Below, piece by piece: positions 55,354 to 64,000 of a stretch of 64,000 bases of DNA; positions within the stretch are counted from its first letter, which is position 1; the number at the start of each line of letters is the position of its first letter. A program made the position numbers and the translations under genes. The notes beneath the pieces are model-generated. The model saw only the letters and a list, made by a program, of their open reading frames with translations. It had not been told where the DNA came from and did no database searches. This DNA is from Thermoanaerobacterium sp. RBIITD (lineage in GTDB: Bacteria > Bacillota > Thermoanaerobacteria > Thermoanaerobacterales > Thermoanaerobacteraceae). The stretch is taken from positions 2,803,411 to 2,867,410 of the forward strand of contig NZ_LT906662.1 of the NCBI RefSeq assembly GCF_900205865.1, in the 5' to 3' direction.

Positions 55354-57345
55354 TTGAAAAATAGGAACATATTTATAGGAATCAGATTAAAAATAAGTAT
55401 TATGATATTAGCTATTGTTATTATTTCTTTATCGTTAAGTGGTATTTTAACATATGTTTTTACTACAAACGAAGTGTCAAATTTGACTAAAGGCAATATG
55501 CAAAATACTATAACATCTATAAACAACCAATTGACATTGTACCTTAATAGTATATCAAATAATTTAACATATTTTACCAAAAGTGATTCAAATTTAATGA
55601 TAAGTGGAGGAATAGATTCAGACAGGATAAATGGTATATTGATAAAATTAAAAGATATGACACCAGATGCAAAGACCATATATTTCGCTACAGCTGATAA
55701 GAATATTTATACATTTCCTACTACACCAAGTTCAAATTTCGATCCTACACAGGAGGATTGGTATAAAGGTGCAATAAAAGCGAAAGGGAATGTATTTTGG
55801 TCTGAGCTTCATAAGGACATTGATGGCTATTACATTATTACCGTTTCACAAGCTGTTTTAAACCCCATCACAAATGAAGTAATAGGTGTAGCTGGTATTG
55901 ACCTTAATCTTTATGGATTTATTAACATGGTAAAAAATGTAAGGCTTGGCCAAAGTGGTTATCCTTTCTTGGTTGACAAGAATGGCATTATTTTTGCACA
56001 TAATAGTAAAGATAAAATTGGATTTGATATACATAAAAGAGATTATTCCAAAGATGTATTCAAAAATCGAACAGGATATATTATGACAAATTATAACAAT
56101 GCAGATAGAATAATTTTATATCAAACAAATGCCTTAACAGGGTGGAAAGTAATGGGTACAATTCCGGTTCAAGATTTTATGTCAGGTGTTAATAAAATTA
56201 AAAGAACTTTTGCTTTTATAATCGTATTATTCTGTATCATATCTATTTTAATTGCGTATATATACGCAAATAGCTTTACACATCCGGTTAAAAAGCTGTT
56301 AAATGCCATGACGCAGTTAAGAGAAGGTAATTTAACAACATATGTTGATGCGAAAAGGAAAGATGAATTTGGAATACTAGAAAGGGAATACAATCATACT
56401 ATTGACCGCTTAAAAGAACTAGTTTCGACAATAAAAGAATCGGGTGATAATGTAAATGTATCTGCTAAAACCCTAGCTGAAATATCGAGAGAAACAACAA
56501 AAACTATAGAAGATGTGGCATCTGCGATTGAGGATATATCTAAGAGGGCAACGCAGGAATCTAATGAGATAAGTGAAGGGTATAATAAAGTGGTATCATT
56601 TGGTAATGTGTTAGATAACATAATAAGCAGTATGACGAAAATGAAAGAATACTCGAATAAGGCAGATAAAATTAAATCGAATGGTGTATCAAAGCTTAAT
56701 GAATTGGAGCAGAGCACAAATGATAATTTGAAAGCTGCTTCAGATGTATTCAAAAGCATTAATATCGTAAAAGAAAATTCGACGGAAATAGGCAAGATAA
56801 CAGAGACAATCGAAGATATATCAAAAAGAACAAATTTACTTTCATTAAATGCTGCTATAGAAGCTGCAAGGGCCGGTGAAGCTGGTAAGGGATTTGCCGT
56901 TGTTGCTGAGGAAGTAAAAAATCTCGCACAAAAATCTGCAGAATCTGCCGGAAAGATTAGAGAAATAATAGATAATATTGTTTCAGCTATTAATAAAACA
57001 TATGAATCAATCAATATAGAGAATAAAGTTGTTGAAATACAGAAAGATGCTGTTTACGGTACTCAAAATTCTTTTATAGAATTTGAGAAGTTTATAAATG
57101 ATATAACAGAAATGATTGATGATGTCTCTAAGGACATAGAGATTATGAAAACAGATAAAAATATGATAATGAAGTCGATGGAGAATTTATCATCGTTATC
57201 TATGGAATCTGCTGCCTCATCTGAAGAAGTCAGTGCATCTGCAGAGGAACAGCTTTCAACAGTTGAAGAACTTTCAAATTCGGCAGAAAAGTTGAAAGAT
57301 GTTGCAGAAAAAATGGATAATGCTATTAAGGCATTCAAGATATAA
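55354..57345 (+). CDS. Methyl-accepting chemotaxis protein
   Basis: A 663-residue chemoreceptor. First helix at residues 8-32, periplasmic-type dCACHE sensor domain to about 285 ([28 protein letters not shown]), second helix 288-308, HAMP ([20 protein letters not shown]), then a long signalling coiled coil whose hairpin tip is [19 protein letters not shown] followed by [17 protein letters not shown] start with SD GGGGGGAT. dCACHE receptors bind amino acids or other small ligands; ligand unknown. Confidence 0.9.
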   Translation: MKNRNIFIGIRLKISIMILAIVIISLSLSGILTYVFTTNEVSNLTKGNMQNTITSINNQLTLYLNSISNNLTYFTKSDSNLMISGGIDSDRINGILIKLKDMTPDAKTIYFATADKNIYTFPTTPSSNFDPTQEDWYKGAIKAKGNVFWSELHKDIDGYYIITVSQAVLNPITNEVIGVAGIDLNLYGFINMVKNVRLGQSGYPFLVDKNGIIFAHNSKDKIGFDIHKRDYSKDVFKNRTGYIMTNYNNADRIILYQTNALTGWKVMGTIPVQDFMSGVNKIKRTFAFIIVLFCIISILIAYIYANSFTHPVKKLLNAMTQLREGNLTTYVDAKRKDEFGILEREYNHTIDRLKELVSTIKESGDNVNVSAKTLAEISRETTKTIEDVASAIEDISKRATQESNEISEGYNKVVSFGNVLDNIISSMTKMKEYSNKADKIKSNGVSKLNELEQSTNDNLKAASDVFKSINIVKENSTEIGKITETIEDISKRTNLLSLNAAIEAARAGEAGKGFAVVAEEVKNLAQKSAESAGKIREIIDNIVSAINKTYESINIENKVVEIQKDAVYGTQNSFIEFEKFINDITEMIDDVSKDIEIMKTDKNMIMKSMENLSSLSMESAASSEEVSASAEEQLSTVEELSNSAEKLKDVAEKMDNAIKAFKI

Positions 57346-57395
57346 TTTTGAAATTTATTATTTTTATGGTATATTTTTAAAGGGGGGTATATGTT

Positions 57396-58220
57396 ATGCT
57401 ATTAAACGAAAAATATGAAAAATTAAAAAAATACATAGAAGAGCTTGGAAGTGCAGTTATTGCGTTTTCAGGTGGTGTCGACAGTACTTTCCTTTTAAAA
57501 ATATGCTATGATGTATTAAAAGATAAGGCTATTGCGGTTACAGCTACGTCATCAACATATCCTGAAAGGGAATTTAGAGAAGCTATAAAACTCGCAAAAG
57601 AAATCGGCATTAGGCATAAAATTATAAGGTCAGAAGAGTTAGAGATTGAAGGCTTTGCAAAGAATCACGTAAATAGGTGTTATTACTGCAAAAGTGAGTT
57701 ATTCTCTAAGCTTATAAAGGTTGCTGAAGAAGAAGGCATGAAATATGTACTTGATGGTACAAATGCAGATGATACAGGTGATTTTAGGCCGGGACGAAGA
57801 GCGGCAAAGGAACTAGGTGTTAAAAGCCCTCTTTTGGAATGTGGCTTTACAAAAGATGATATAAGAAAAATGTCAAAAGAGTTAGGACTTCCAACGTGGA
57901 ATAAACCTGCATATGCTTGCCTTTCATCCCGTTTCCCATATGGTGAAGAGATAACCAGTGATAAATTATCAATGGTGGAGAAGGCTGAAGATTATCTTTT
58001 AAAATTAGGATTTGTTGGCTTTAGGGTGAGGCACCATGGCGACATTGCGAGGATAGAGCTTAGGCAAGACCAGATAAACATGATGATGGATGAAAATATG
58101 AGAAAAGATGTCATAAAAAAGTTTAAGGGAGTAGGATTTAAATATGTTTCGTTAGACCTTGAAGGTTACAGAACCGGCAGCATGAACGAGGCAGTGGCGG
58201 AGATGATAAATAATGTATGA
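57396..58220 (+). CDS. larE: LarE, ATP-dependent sacrificial sulfur transferase
   Basis: A 274-residue PP-loop enzyme of nickel-pincer-nucleotide synthesis. The ATP motif SGGVDSTFLLK is near residue 28; the conserved ATSSTYPEREF and NRCYYCKSELF (with two cysteines) follow, and GRRAAKELGVKSPLLE near 132. LarE adds sulfur to the pyridinium dicarboxylate made by LarB. It ends 8 bases inside larB, so larE-larB-larC is one operon. SD AAAGGGGGG. Confidence 0.9.
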   Translation: MLLNEKYEKLKKYIEELGSAVIAFSGGVDSTFLLKICYDVLKDKAIAVTATSSTYPEREFREAIKLAKEIGIRHKIIRSEELEIEGFAKNHVNRCYYCKSELFSKLIKVAEEEGMKYVLDGTNADDTGDFRPGRRAAKELGVKSPLLECGFTKDDIRKMSKELGLPTWNKPAYACLSSRFPYGEEITSDKLSMVEKAEDYLLKLGFVGFRVRHHGDIARIELRQDQINMMMDENMRKDVIKKFKGVGFKYVSLDLEGYRTGSMNEAVAEMINNV

Positions 58221-58965
58221 AAAAACTCTAAAGGATGTACTGACAAAATACAAGGATGGCATGATTGAGCTAAATGACGCTATAAATATACTAAATCATC
58301 TTCCATATGAAGATATTGGATTTGCAAAGATTGATTACAACCGGGAAGTTAGAAAGGGCTTCCCGGAAGTTATTTATTGTGAAGGCAAGACACCGAAACA
58401 AGTAAAAGAAATAGCTATGCATATGTTTGAAAGAGGAAGCAATGTATTGGGAACGAGAGCCTCTATTAAACATTATGAGGCATTAAAAGAAGTTTGCGAC
58501 GATGTAAAATACTATGATTTAGCGAGAATTATTTCTATTAAAGCAGAAGATATTACCAAGACAAAGGGTGTTATTGGTGTTATTGCTGCTGGTACATCTG
58601 ATTTGCCTGTGGCAGAGGAAGCAGCAGTAACGGCCGAGCTAATGGGTAATTCAGTAAAGCGTATATATGACGTGGGTGTAGCTGGAATACATCGATTATT
58701 AAACAAGATTGATGAGATACGTGAATTTAGAGTTATAATATGTATAGCTGGCATGGAAGGTGCGTTACCTACTGTCGTTGGCGGGCTTGTTGGCTGCCCA
58801 ATTATAGCTGTGCCGACAAGCATAGGATATGGTGCAAATTTTCATGGTTTATCAGCATTACTTGCAATGCTTAATTCATGCTCAAGCGGTGTAAGTGTTG
58901 TTAATATAGACAATGGTTTCGGTGCAGCCTATTCTGCAAGTTTAATAAATAAGATAGGAGAGTAA
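58213..58965 (+). CDS. larB: LarB, pyridinium dicarboxylate synthase
   Basis: A 250-residue member of the AIR-carboxylase (PurE-like) fold. AAGTSDLPVAEEAAVTAELMG near residue 120 and VPTSIGYGANFHGLSALLAM near 200 are the active-site stretches. It carboxylates and hydrolyses nicotinic acid adenine dinucleotide in the first step of the nickel pincer cofactor. Three bases separate it from larC. Confidence 0.9.
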   Translation: MYEKTLKDVLTKYKDGMIELNDAINILNHLPYEDIGFAKIDYNREVRKGFPEVIYCEGKTPKQVKEIAMHMFERGSNVLGTRASIKHYEALKEVCDDVKYYDLARIISIKAEDITKTKGVIGVIAAGTSDLPVAEEAAVTAELMGNSVKRIYDVGVAGIHRLLNKIDEIREFRVIICIAGMEGALPTVVGGLVGCPIIAVPTSIGYGANFHGLSALLAMLNSCSSGVSVVNIDNGFGAAYSASLINKIGE

Positions 58966-58968
58966 TAG

Positions 58969-60128
58969 ATGAAGATACTTTATTTTGATTGCTTTTCGGG
59001 TATATCCGGTGATATGACAATATCATCACTTTTAAGCCATGGCATTAATGCTGAAAAATTTAAAGATGAATTAAAAGGATTATCTCTTGAAGGTTACAAC
59101 TTGGTTTTTGGAACGACAAAGAAAAATGGGATAACTGCAAATACCTTTAAGGTTGAATATGATGACCATCACCATCATCATAGGTCAATGAAGGATATAC
59201 AAGATATTATAAATAAGAGCAATTTAGACAAAAATGTCAAGGAAATGAGCTTAAGGATATTTCAAAATATAGCGGATGCAGAAGGGAAAATTCATGGATT
59301 ACCATCTGATGAAGTGCATTTTCATGAAGTTGGTGCTGTGGATTCAATTGTCGATATAGTAGGTACATCTATACTCATAAATATGATTATGCCTGACAAG
59401 ATTATATTTTCAAAATTACCAATAGGCTCAGGATTTGTAAATAGTCAACATGGGTTGATACCTGTACCGGCACCGGCAACAATGGAATTATTAAGAGATA
59501 TTCCTATATATGATAATGGAATAAAAGGTGAGCTTGTAACACCAACGGGTGCAGCTATTGCTAAAACGCTTGCTGATGAATTTGGCATAATTCCAGAAGT
59601 TGAGATAAAATCTATAGGGTATGGTGCAGGACTAAAGGATTTTGAAATACCTAATGTACTAAGGACTATGGTCGGCATAATTGACGTAAAAAAAAAGTAG
59701 AAATTCTTAAAGTCCTTGAAACGAATATAGATGATATGAGCCCAGAATACTACCAGTACATATTTGAAAAGCTATTTAAGAATGGTGCACTTGATGCATT
59801 TATAACGCCTATTATAATGAAAAAACAAAGACCAGCACATAAATTGTCTGTACTGTGTAGTGAGGGAAAAACAGATGTATTAAAAAGGATTATTTTTGAA
59901 GATACATCGACATTCGGTATAAGGGAATACTCGGTTGAAAGATATGCACTTCAAAGAGATTTTAAAGTTGTTAATACACCTTTAGGCAATATACGTGTAA
60001 AAAGGGGTTACTTGGATGGAAAATATATAAAAATGCATCCAGAGTTTGAAGATTTAAAAGCTATTGCTGAAAAAACCGGGCTTTCTATACAATCCATTCT
60101 GAAAATTCTACATGATTATGATTCTTAA
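58969..60128 (+). CDS. larC: LarC nickel insertion enzyme, joined by a -1 frameshift
   Basis: The zero frame (58969-59700, 243 codons) has the LarC start YFDCFSGISGDM, a His-rich loop DDHHHHHRS near residue 65 and the EVHFHEVGAVDSIVDIVG motif, then ends at TAG 59698. The -1 frame continues with VEILKVLETNIDDMSPEYYQ to 60128. The overlap contains A-AAA-AAG at 59691-59697, correctly phased, just before the TAG. A -1 slip gives one 386-residue protein, close to normal LarC length. A frameshift between LarC1 and LarC2 is also known in Lactobacillus plantarum. LarC inserts Ni using CTP. Confidence 0.85.
59691..59697 (+). promoter_or_regulatory. Slippery heptamer for -1 frameshifting in larC
   Basis: A-AAA-AAG in zero-frame register, the last heptamer of a nine-A run plus G, immediately followed by the zero-frame TAG. 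It is the same heptamer as in enterobacterial dnaX. No clear SD-like enhancer was noted upstream. Confidence 0.65.
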
Positions 60129-60244
60129 AAATATTTTTTACGACATATGTTCATTTATATAGATTAAATAATTTGCTATACATATTGATTTATATATTTT
60201 AAAATGTTACTCTAAACATGTAATGCATATTAGGAGGGAAAAGG

Positions 60245-60778
60245 ATGGAGGAACAGATTTTATCGCTTCTTAACAAGGTGTTGGCGGGTCAGGAAGAAAT
60301 TAAGCAGGAAATAGTCACATTAAATGTAAAAGTAGATAATCTAGCAAAGAGAATGGACAAAGTTGAGCAAAGACTTGATAAAGTTGAGCAAAGACTTGAT
60401 AAAGTTGAGCAAAGGCTTGATAAAGTTGAGCAAAGGCTTGATAAGGTTGAGCAAAGGCTTGATAAGGTTGAGCAAAGGCTTGATGCAGTAGAAAAAGATA
60501 TAAGCAAAATTAAGTTTGACATTGAAGGTATTAAGGGCGACATAGCTGTTATGAAAGAATGGCAAGATGTTCATGAAGAAATTACAAAGAAGGAATTTGA
60601 TGAGTTCAGACAAGAAGTAAATGACAGATTTACTCTTCTTGAAGCATCTATTGAAAAAATAAATGTGATGCCAGAAGAATTTATTGAGGAAACAAAGTTG
60701 AGCATGAATTCTTTGTGTACAATGTATGGAAAACATGAGCTTGAAATTAACAACATGAAGCAAAGGATGGCATCATAA
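60245..60778 (+). CDS. Coiled-coil protein with tandem heptads
   Basis: A 177-residue, highly charged protein without membrane segment. Residues 39-80 are six exact copies of KVEQRLD, a perfect a/d heptad pattern, flanked by looser heptads (LNVKVDNLAKRMD; AVEKDISKIKFDIEGIKGDI). The whole protein is predicted as one long coiled coil. SD TAGGAGGG. Copy number can change by slippage of the 21-bp DNA repeat. Function unknown. Confidence 0.75.
   Translation: MEEQILSLLNKVLAGQEEIKQEIVTLNVKVDNLAKRMDKVEQRLDKVEQRLDKVEQRLDKVEQRLDKVEQRLDKVEQRLDAVEKDISKIKFDIEGIKGDIAVMKEWQDVHEEITKKEFDEFRQEVNDRFTLLEASIEKINVMPEEFIEETKLSMNSLCTMYGKHELEINNMKQRMAS
60359..60484 (+). repeat. Six tandem 21-bp repeats
   Basis: Unit AAAGTTGAGCAAAGACTTGAT with only A/G changes (AAG for AAA, AGG for AGA) among copies; every change is silent. 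Confidence 0.95.
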
Positions 60779-60804
60779 AAGATACATTAACCCACTCCTA
60801 AATT

Positions 60805-60837
60805 AAAAAACTGAAAGGATATTCCTTTCAGTTTTTT
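60805..60837. terminator. Bidirectional terminator before bioY
   Basis: AAAAAACTGAAAGGA (60805-60819) and TCCTTTCAGTTTTTT (60823-60837). It serves the coiled-coil gene and the convergent bioY. Confidence 0.85.
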
Positions 60838-60844
60838 AATGCTT

Positions 60845-61426
60845 TTATTTGTATCTATTTAATATAGGTCTGAGCTTTAAAGCCAGGTATGATGCTATCA
60901 GAACTTTTATAAAATCACCAATTAGATAAGGAACTGCACCTACAAGAAGTGCTTTTTTTAATCCTATACCGGCTACATATGCAAGTTGTGGTATTCCAAT
61001 TGCATATACAACTAAAATGCCGCCAAAAATATTTATAAGAATTAGTTTTAAATAATTAAGTTTTATTTTTCTTATTAATAATGACATGATAAGTGCCGCA
61101 ATAGGCATTGCAAAAAGGTAACCACCTGTGGGTCCTAATAATACACCTATTCCGCCGTGAAGACCTGCAAAGACAGGTATACCTATAGCACCAAGTAACA
61201 AATACACTACCATACTAAAAAAAGCAGTAATTGGGTTTAAGAGGCTTCCTGTTAACATTAAAGCAAAAGTCTGCCCTGTAATAGGCACCGGTGAAAATGG
61301 CAGTGGTATGCTGATAAATCCCATGATAAAAGTTAGTGCTGCAAAAAATGCTGCAAGTATCATTTCTCGCAATGATAAAATAGTTTTTGCTTGAAAATTG
61401 CTGTTATGTACATTTTCTTGATTCAC
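60845..61426 (-). CDS. bioY: Biotin transporter S component BioY
   Basis: A 193-residue membrane protein with six helices, the substrate-binding subunit of an ECF biotin transporter. IPLPFSPVPITGQTFALMLTG near residue 42, GLHGGIGVLLGPTGGYLFA near 91 and GAVPYLIGDFIKVLIAS near 163 are BioY signatures. No EcfA/T genes are nearby, so it probably uses the shared ECF module. Expression should be shut by the biotin repressor site overlapping its promoter. Confidence 0.92.
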   Translation of the reverse strand: MNQENVHNSNFQAKTILSLREMILAAFFAALTFIMGFISIPLPFSPVPITGQTFALMLTGSLLNPITAFFSMVVYLLLGAIGIPVFAGLHGGIGVLLGPTGGYLFAMPIAALIMSLLIRKIKLNYLKLILINIFGGILVVYAIGIPQLAYVAGIGLKKALLVGAVPYLIGDFIKVLIASYLALKLRPILNRYK

Positions 61427-61459
61427 TTGATTTGCCTCCTATAATTTGAATTTATTAAT

Positions 61460-61489
61460 ATTATATAATTGCAGTCTATTATTTGTCAA
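61460..61489 (-). promoter_or_regulatory. bioY: bioY promoter
   Basis: On the minus strand TTGACA (61489-61484), 18 bases, TATAAT (61465-61460). The -35 box is within the left arm of the palindrome at 61481-61516. Confidence 0.75.
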
Positions 61490-61516
61490 CCTAAAATAAT
61501 TATTAAGTTGACAAAT
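61481..61516. promoter_or_regulatory. BirA-type biotin operator
   Basis: Palindrome ATTTGTCAAC-N16-GTTGACAAAT. Arms and spacing fit the Firmicute biotin repressor site (TTGTnAAC-N15/16-GTTnACAA). It covers the bioY -35 box. Confidence 0.8.
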
Positions 61517-61523
61517 ATCGATA

Positions 61524-61552
61524 TTGACAATTTGATTAATAATGTATATATT
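61524..61552 (+). promoter_or_regulatory. valS: valS promoter
   Basis: TTGACA (61524-61529), 17 bases, TATATT (61547-61552). Transcription would start near 61559, at the head of the T-box leader. Confidence 0.75.
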
Positions 61553-61558
61553 ATATAT

Positions 61559-61790
61559 TAATCACATATTTTGGCTGTGAAAGTGAGGAGTAGGTGTACG
61601 GGGCAAAAGAGAGGGATACTCAAAAGGCTGAAAGGTTTCCTTGCCTTTAGTACATTGAAGGTAGCACTGGAGCCTGTAAACTGAAATTTAAGTAGGTTTA
61701 AGCGGGTATGCCCGATATAGCTTAAGAAATAAAACAAGGTGGTACCGCGGATAACCTTCGCCCTTAACTGGGGAAGGTTTTTTTAATTTA
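61559..61790 (+). ncRNA. T-box leader (valine) of valS
   Basis: Stem I shows the AGTA bulge (GAGTAGGTG), AG-rich GAGAGGG and distal GGCTGAAAGG. On its 3' side TGAAG-GTA-GCAC presents GTA (61661-61663), a valine codon, as specifier. The T-box AAGGTGGTACCGCGG is at 61736-61750; its UGGU pairs with the 3' end of an uncharged tRNA with discriminator A. The terminator AACCTTC ... GAAGGTT then T7 is at 61753-61784. Uncharged tRNA-Val would allow valS expression. Confidence 0.92.
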
Positions 61791-61829
61791 CTTAAAAATG
61801 GAATATAATTATATTGAAAGGAGATAAAA

Positions 61830-64000
61830 ATGGATATTGCAAAGACGTATAATCCAAAAGAATTTGAAGATAGAATTTACAATGAATGGCTAGAAAAAGG
61901 ATATTTTACAACAGAAATAGACTATAACAAAAAGCCTTTTGCAATTGTTATACCACCACCAAATATAACAGGGCAATTGCATATGGGACATGCACTTGAT
62001 AACACGATGCAGGATATAATTATAAGATGGAAAAGGATGCAAGGATACGCAGCTCTTTGGATACCTGGTTCAGACCATGCAAGCATAGCAACAGAAGTCA
62101 AAGTCCTTGATAAACTCAAAGAAGAAACAGGGCTTACCAAAAGAGATATAGGAAGGGAAAAATTTCTTGATAGAGCATGGGACTGGAAAGAAAAATATGA
62201 AAATCGCATTTTAGATCAGCTCAAAAAATTAGGATCTTCATGTGATTGGACGAGGAAGAGATTTACTCTTGATGATGTGTGTTCAAAAGCTGTAAGAGAA
62301 GTATTTGTTTCATTGTATAAAAAAGATTTAATATATCGTGGCGATAGGATAATAAATTGGTGCCCCAGCTGTAAAACCGCCCTTTCTGATGCTGAAGTAG
62401 AACATGAAGATGAAGCAGGTCATCTTTGGTATATTAAATATCCTATAAAAGATGAAGATGATTATGTTGTTATAGCAACAACGAGACCTGAAACAATGCT
62501 TGGTGATGTAGCTGTTGCTGTTAATCCAGATGATGAAAGATTTAAAAATGTGATAGGAAAAACTCTTATTTTACCTATAGTAGGCCGTGAGATACCAGTT
62601 ATTGAAGATAATTATGTTGATCCTACATTTGGTACTGGTGCTGTTAAAGTAACACCTGCACATGACCCAAATGATTTTGAGATGGGAATAAGACATGATC
62701 TTGATTTCATAAATATAATGAATGAGGATGCATCCATAAATGAAAATGGTGGTGAATATGCCGGTCTTGATAGATATGATGCCAGAAAGAGGATTGTTGA
62801 AAAACTTACTAGTATGGGACTTCTTTTAAAAGTAGAAGACCTCAATCACAGTGTAGGCCACTGCTATAGATGCCATACAACAGTTGAACCACTTTTATCA
62901 AAGCAATGGTTTGTTAGAATGGAACCTTTGGCTAAACCGGCACTAGAAGCTGTAAAAGAAGGTAAGGTAAAATTTATTCCTGAAAGATTTGAAAAGATAT
63001 ATAATAATTGGCTAAATAATATTAAAGATTGGTGTATATCGAGGCAGCTTTGGTGGGGACACAGAATACCAGCATGGTATTGTGACGATTGCGGCCATAT
63101 TACCGTATCAAAAGATGACCCAAGTGAATGCGAAGAATGTGGAAGCACGAATATACATCAAGATGAAGATGTTCTTGATACATGGTTTAGCTCTGCATTA
63201 TGGCCGTTTTCTACAATGGGATGGCCGGATAAAACAGAAGACTTAAAATATTTCTTCCCGACAAATGTACTTGTTACAGGATATGATATTATATTCTTCT
63301 GGGTTGCTAGAATGATATTTATGAGCCTTGAATTCATGAAAGAAGTGCCATTTAAGCATGTCCTTATACATGGCCTTGTAAGGGATTCACAAGGTAGAAA
63401 GATGAGTAAATCATTAGGAAACGGAATTGATCCACTTGAAATAATAGATAAATACGGTGCAGATACACTTAGATTTACTCTAATAACTGGAAATGCACCA
63501 GGAAATGATATGAGGTTTAGCGATGACAAAGTTGAAGCTAGCAGAAATTTTGCAAATAAATTATGGAATGCATCAAGATATGTGCTATTAAATCTAAATA
63601 GTGATGATACAGCATTATATTTAGAAAATTTAAATTTAGCTGATAAATGGATATTAACAAGGTTTAATAATGTAGTAAAAGAAGTCACAGAAAACCTTGA
63701 AAAGTACGAACTTGGTATTGCAGCAGGCAAACTATATGACTTTATATGGAGCGAATTTTGTGACTGGTATATCGAGCTAAGTAAGCCTGTACTTTATGGC
63801 GATGATTTTGAAGCCAAAAAAATAACAAAATCTGTTTTAAGGTATGTTCTTGATAATACATTGAGACTATTACATCCATTTATGCCTTTTATAACAGAAG
63901 AGATATGGAAGAATATACCACATGATGGTGAAAGCATTATGTTAAGTAAATGGCCGGAATATAAGGAAGAGTTAAATTATAAAGATGATGCAAAAAAGAC
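61830..64000 (+). CDS. valS: Valyl-tRNA synthetase, 3' partial
   Basis: The open frame from ATG 61830 runs off the window after 723 codons (full ValRS is about 880). HIGH motif appears as HMGH in [16 protein letters not shown] near residue 45, the editing domain has [17 protein letters not shown], and KMSKS is in [11 protein letters not shown] near 523. A zinc-type segment (CDDCGHI ... CEECGS) lies near 417-435. It attaches valine to tRNA-Val. SD AAAGGAG. Regulated by the T-box just upstream. Confidence 0.95.
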   Translation, partial: MDIAKTYNPKEFEDRIYNEWLEKGYFTTEIDYNKKPFAIVIPPPNITGQLHMGHALDNTMQDIIIRWKRMQGYAALWIPGSDHASIATEVKVLDKLKEETGLTKRDIGREKFLDRAWDWKEKYENRILDQLKKLGSSCDWTRKRFTLDDVCSKAVREVFVSLYKKDLIYRGDRIINWCPSCKTALSDAEVEHEDEAGHLWYIKYPIKDEDDYVVIATTRPETMLGDVAVAVNPDDERFKNVIGKTLILPIVGREIPVIEDNYVDPTFGTGAVKVTPAHDPNDFEMGIRHDLDFINIMNEDASINENGGEYAGLDRYDARKRIVEKLTSMGLLLKVEDLNHSVGHCYRCHTTVEPLLSKQWFVRMEPLAKPALEAVKEGKVKFIPERFEKIYNNWLNNIKDWCISRQLWWGHRIPAWYCDDCGHITVSKDDPSECEECGSTNIHQDEDVLDTWFSSALWPFSTMGWPDKTEDLKYFFPTNVLVTGYDIIFFWVARMIFMSLEFMKEVPFKHVLIHGLVRDSQGRKMSKSLGNGIDPLEIIDKYGADTLRFTLITGNAPGNDMRFSDDKVEASRNFANKLWNASRYVLLNLNSDDTALYLENLNLADKWILTRFNNVVKEVTENLEKYELGIAAGKLYDFIWSEFCDWYIELSKPVLYGDDFEAKKITKSVLRYVLDNTLRLLHPFMPFITEEIWKNIPHDGESIMLSKWPEYKEELNYKDDAKK

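Noticed and set aside
60359..60484. Regular 21-bp repeats as a CRISPR array
   Set aside because: Repeats are directly adjacent without spacers and code for heptads. No CRISPR array or cas gene was seen in the window.

Overview
The window is low-GC DNA from a saccharolytic, anaerobic Firmicute, most like Thermoanaerobacterium or Thermoanaerobacter. The pointers are AT-rich codon use, strong GGAGG ribosome sites, frequent TTG/GTG starts, a T-box leader, a flavodiiron protein, a LoaP-type NusG paralogue, SLH surface protein, class II aldolases and B12-dependent lysine 5,6-aminomutase. The species call is inference; no rRNA or tRNA gene is present.

Layout. 1-3.6 kb: end of a lysine-fermentation operon (MutS-like KamC, KamD, KamE), then a DMT transporter. 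4.6-6.4 kb: a gene graveyard (broken small DMT protein, integrase-like ORF, IS3 debris). 6.4-8.7 kb: an ABC exporter with a frameshifted permease. 8.9-20.0 kb: the accessory island of most interest. It holds two copies of a GAF + LuxR-type HTH regulator, each followed by the same 13-bp inverted repeat and TAGACA-N17-TAAAAT promoter. Copy A leads into a ribosomally made peptide locus: small ORF, broken radical SAM enzyme, PqqD-fusion protein, hydrophobic two-cysteine precursor with a YxxP leader motif, unknown protein, SdpI-like immunity protein. Copy B is destroyed by an IS21 insertion plus two 1-bp deletions; its promoter faces a DUF1648 membrane protein. Similar terminators with a compensatory base change sit at both ends of this block. 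20.1-25.7 kb: a PRD regulator/fructose-type PTS/two class II aldolase operon. 26-31 kb: PIG-V-like glycosyltransferase, TPR protein, MIF-family tautomerase, SRAP protein, phosphohexomutase. 31.2-34.9 kb: loaP-galU-wzz-cpsD-cpsB exopolysaccharide operon. 35-51.6 kb: SLH protein, YkvI transporter, YyaL, Ca2+ P-type ATPase, Ndk, MFS pump, Amj lipid II flippase, YkuK, flavodiiron protein with a deleted NADH-oxidoreductase neighbour, PAP2 phosphatase, Yip1. 51.7-55.2 kb: a GNAT-like gene and pgsA split by an IS1634-family element that made a 479-bp target duplication, restoring an intact pgsA. 55.4-60.1 kb: chemoreceptor and larE-larB-larC, the last with an A-AAA-AAG -1 frameshift site. 60.2-64 kb: coiled-coil protein with six 21-bp repeats, bioY under a BirA-type operator, and valS (running off the window) behind a valine T-box.

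The island at 8.9-20 kb is the best candidate for an undescribed system: a two-promoter, GAF/LuxR-controlled hydrophobic peptide with separate SdpI and DUF1648 membrane proteins. In this genome the maturase and one regulator are broken, so it appears to be decaying.
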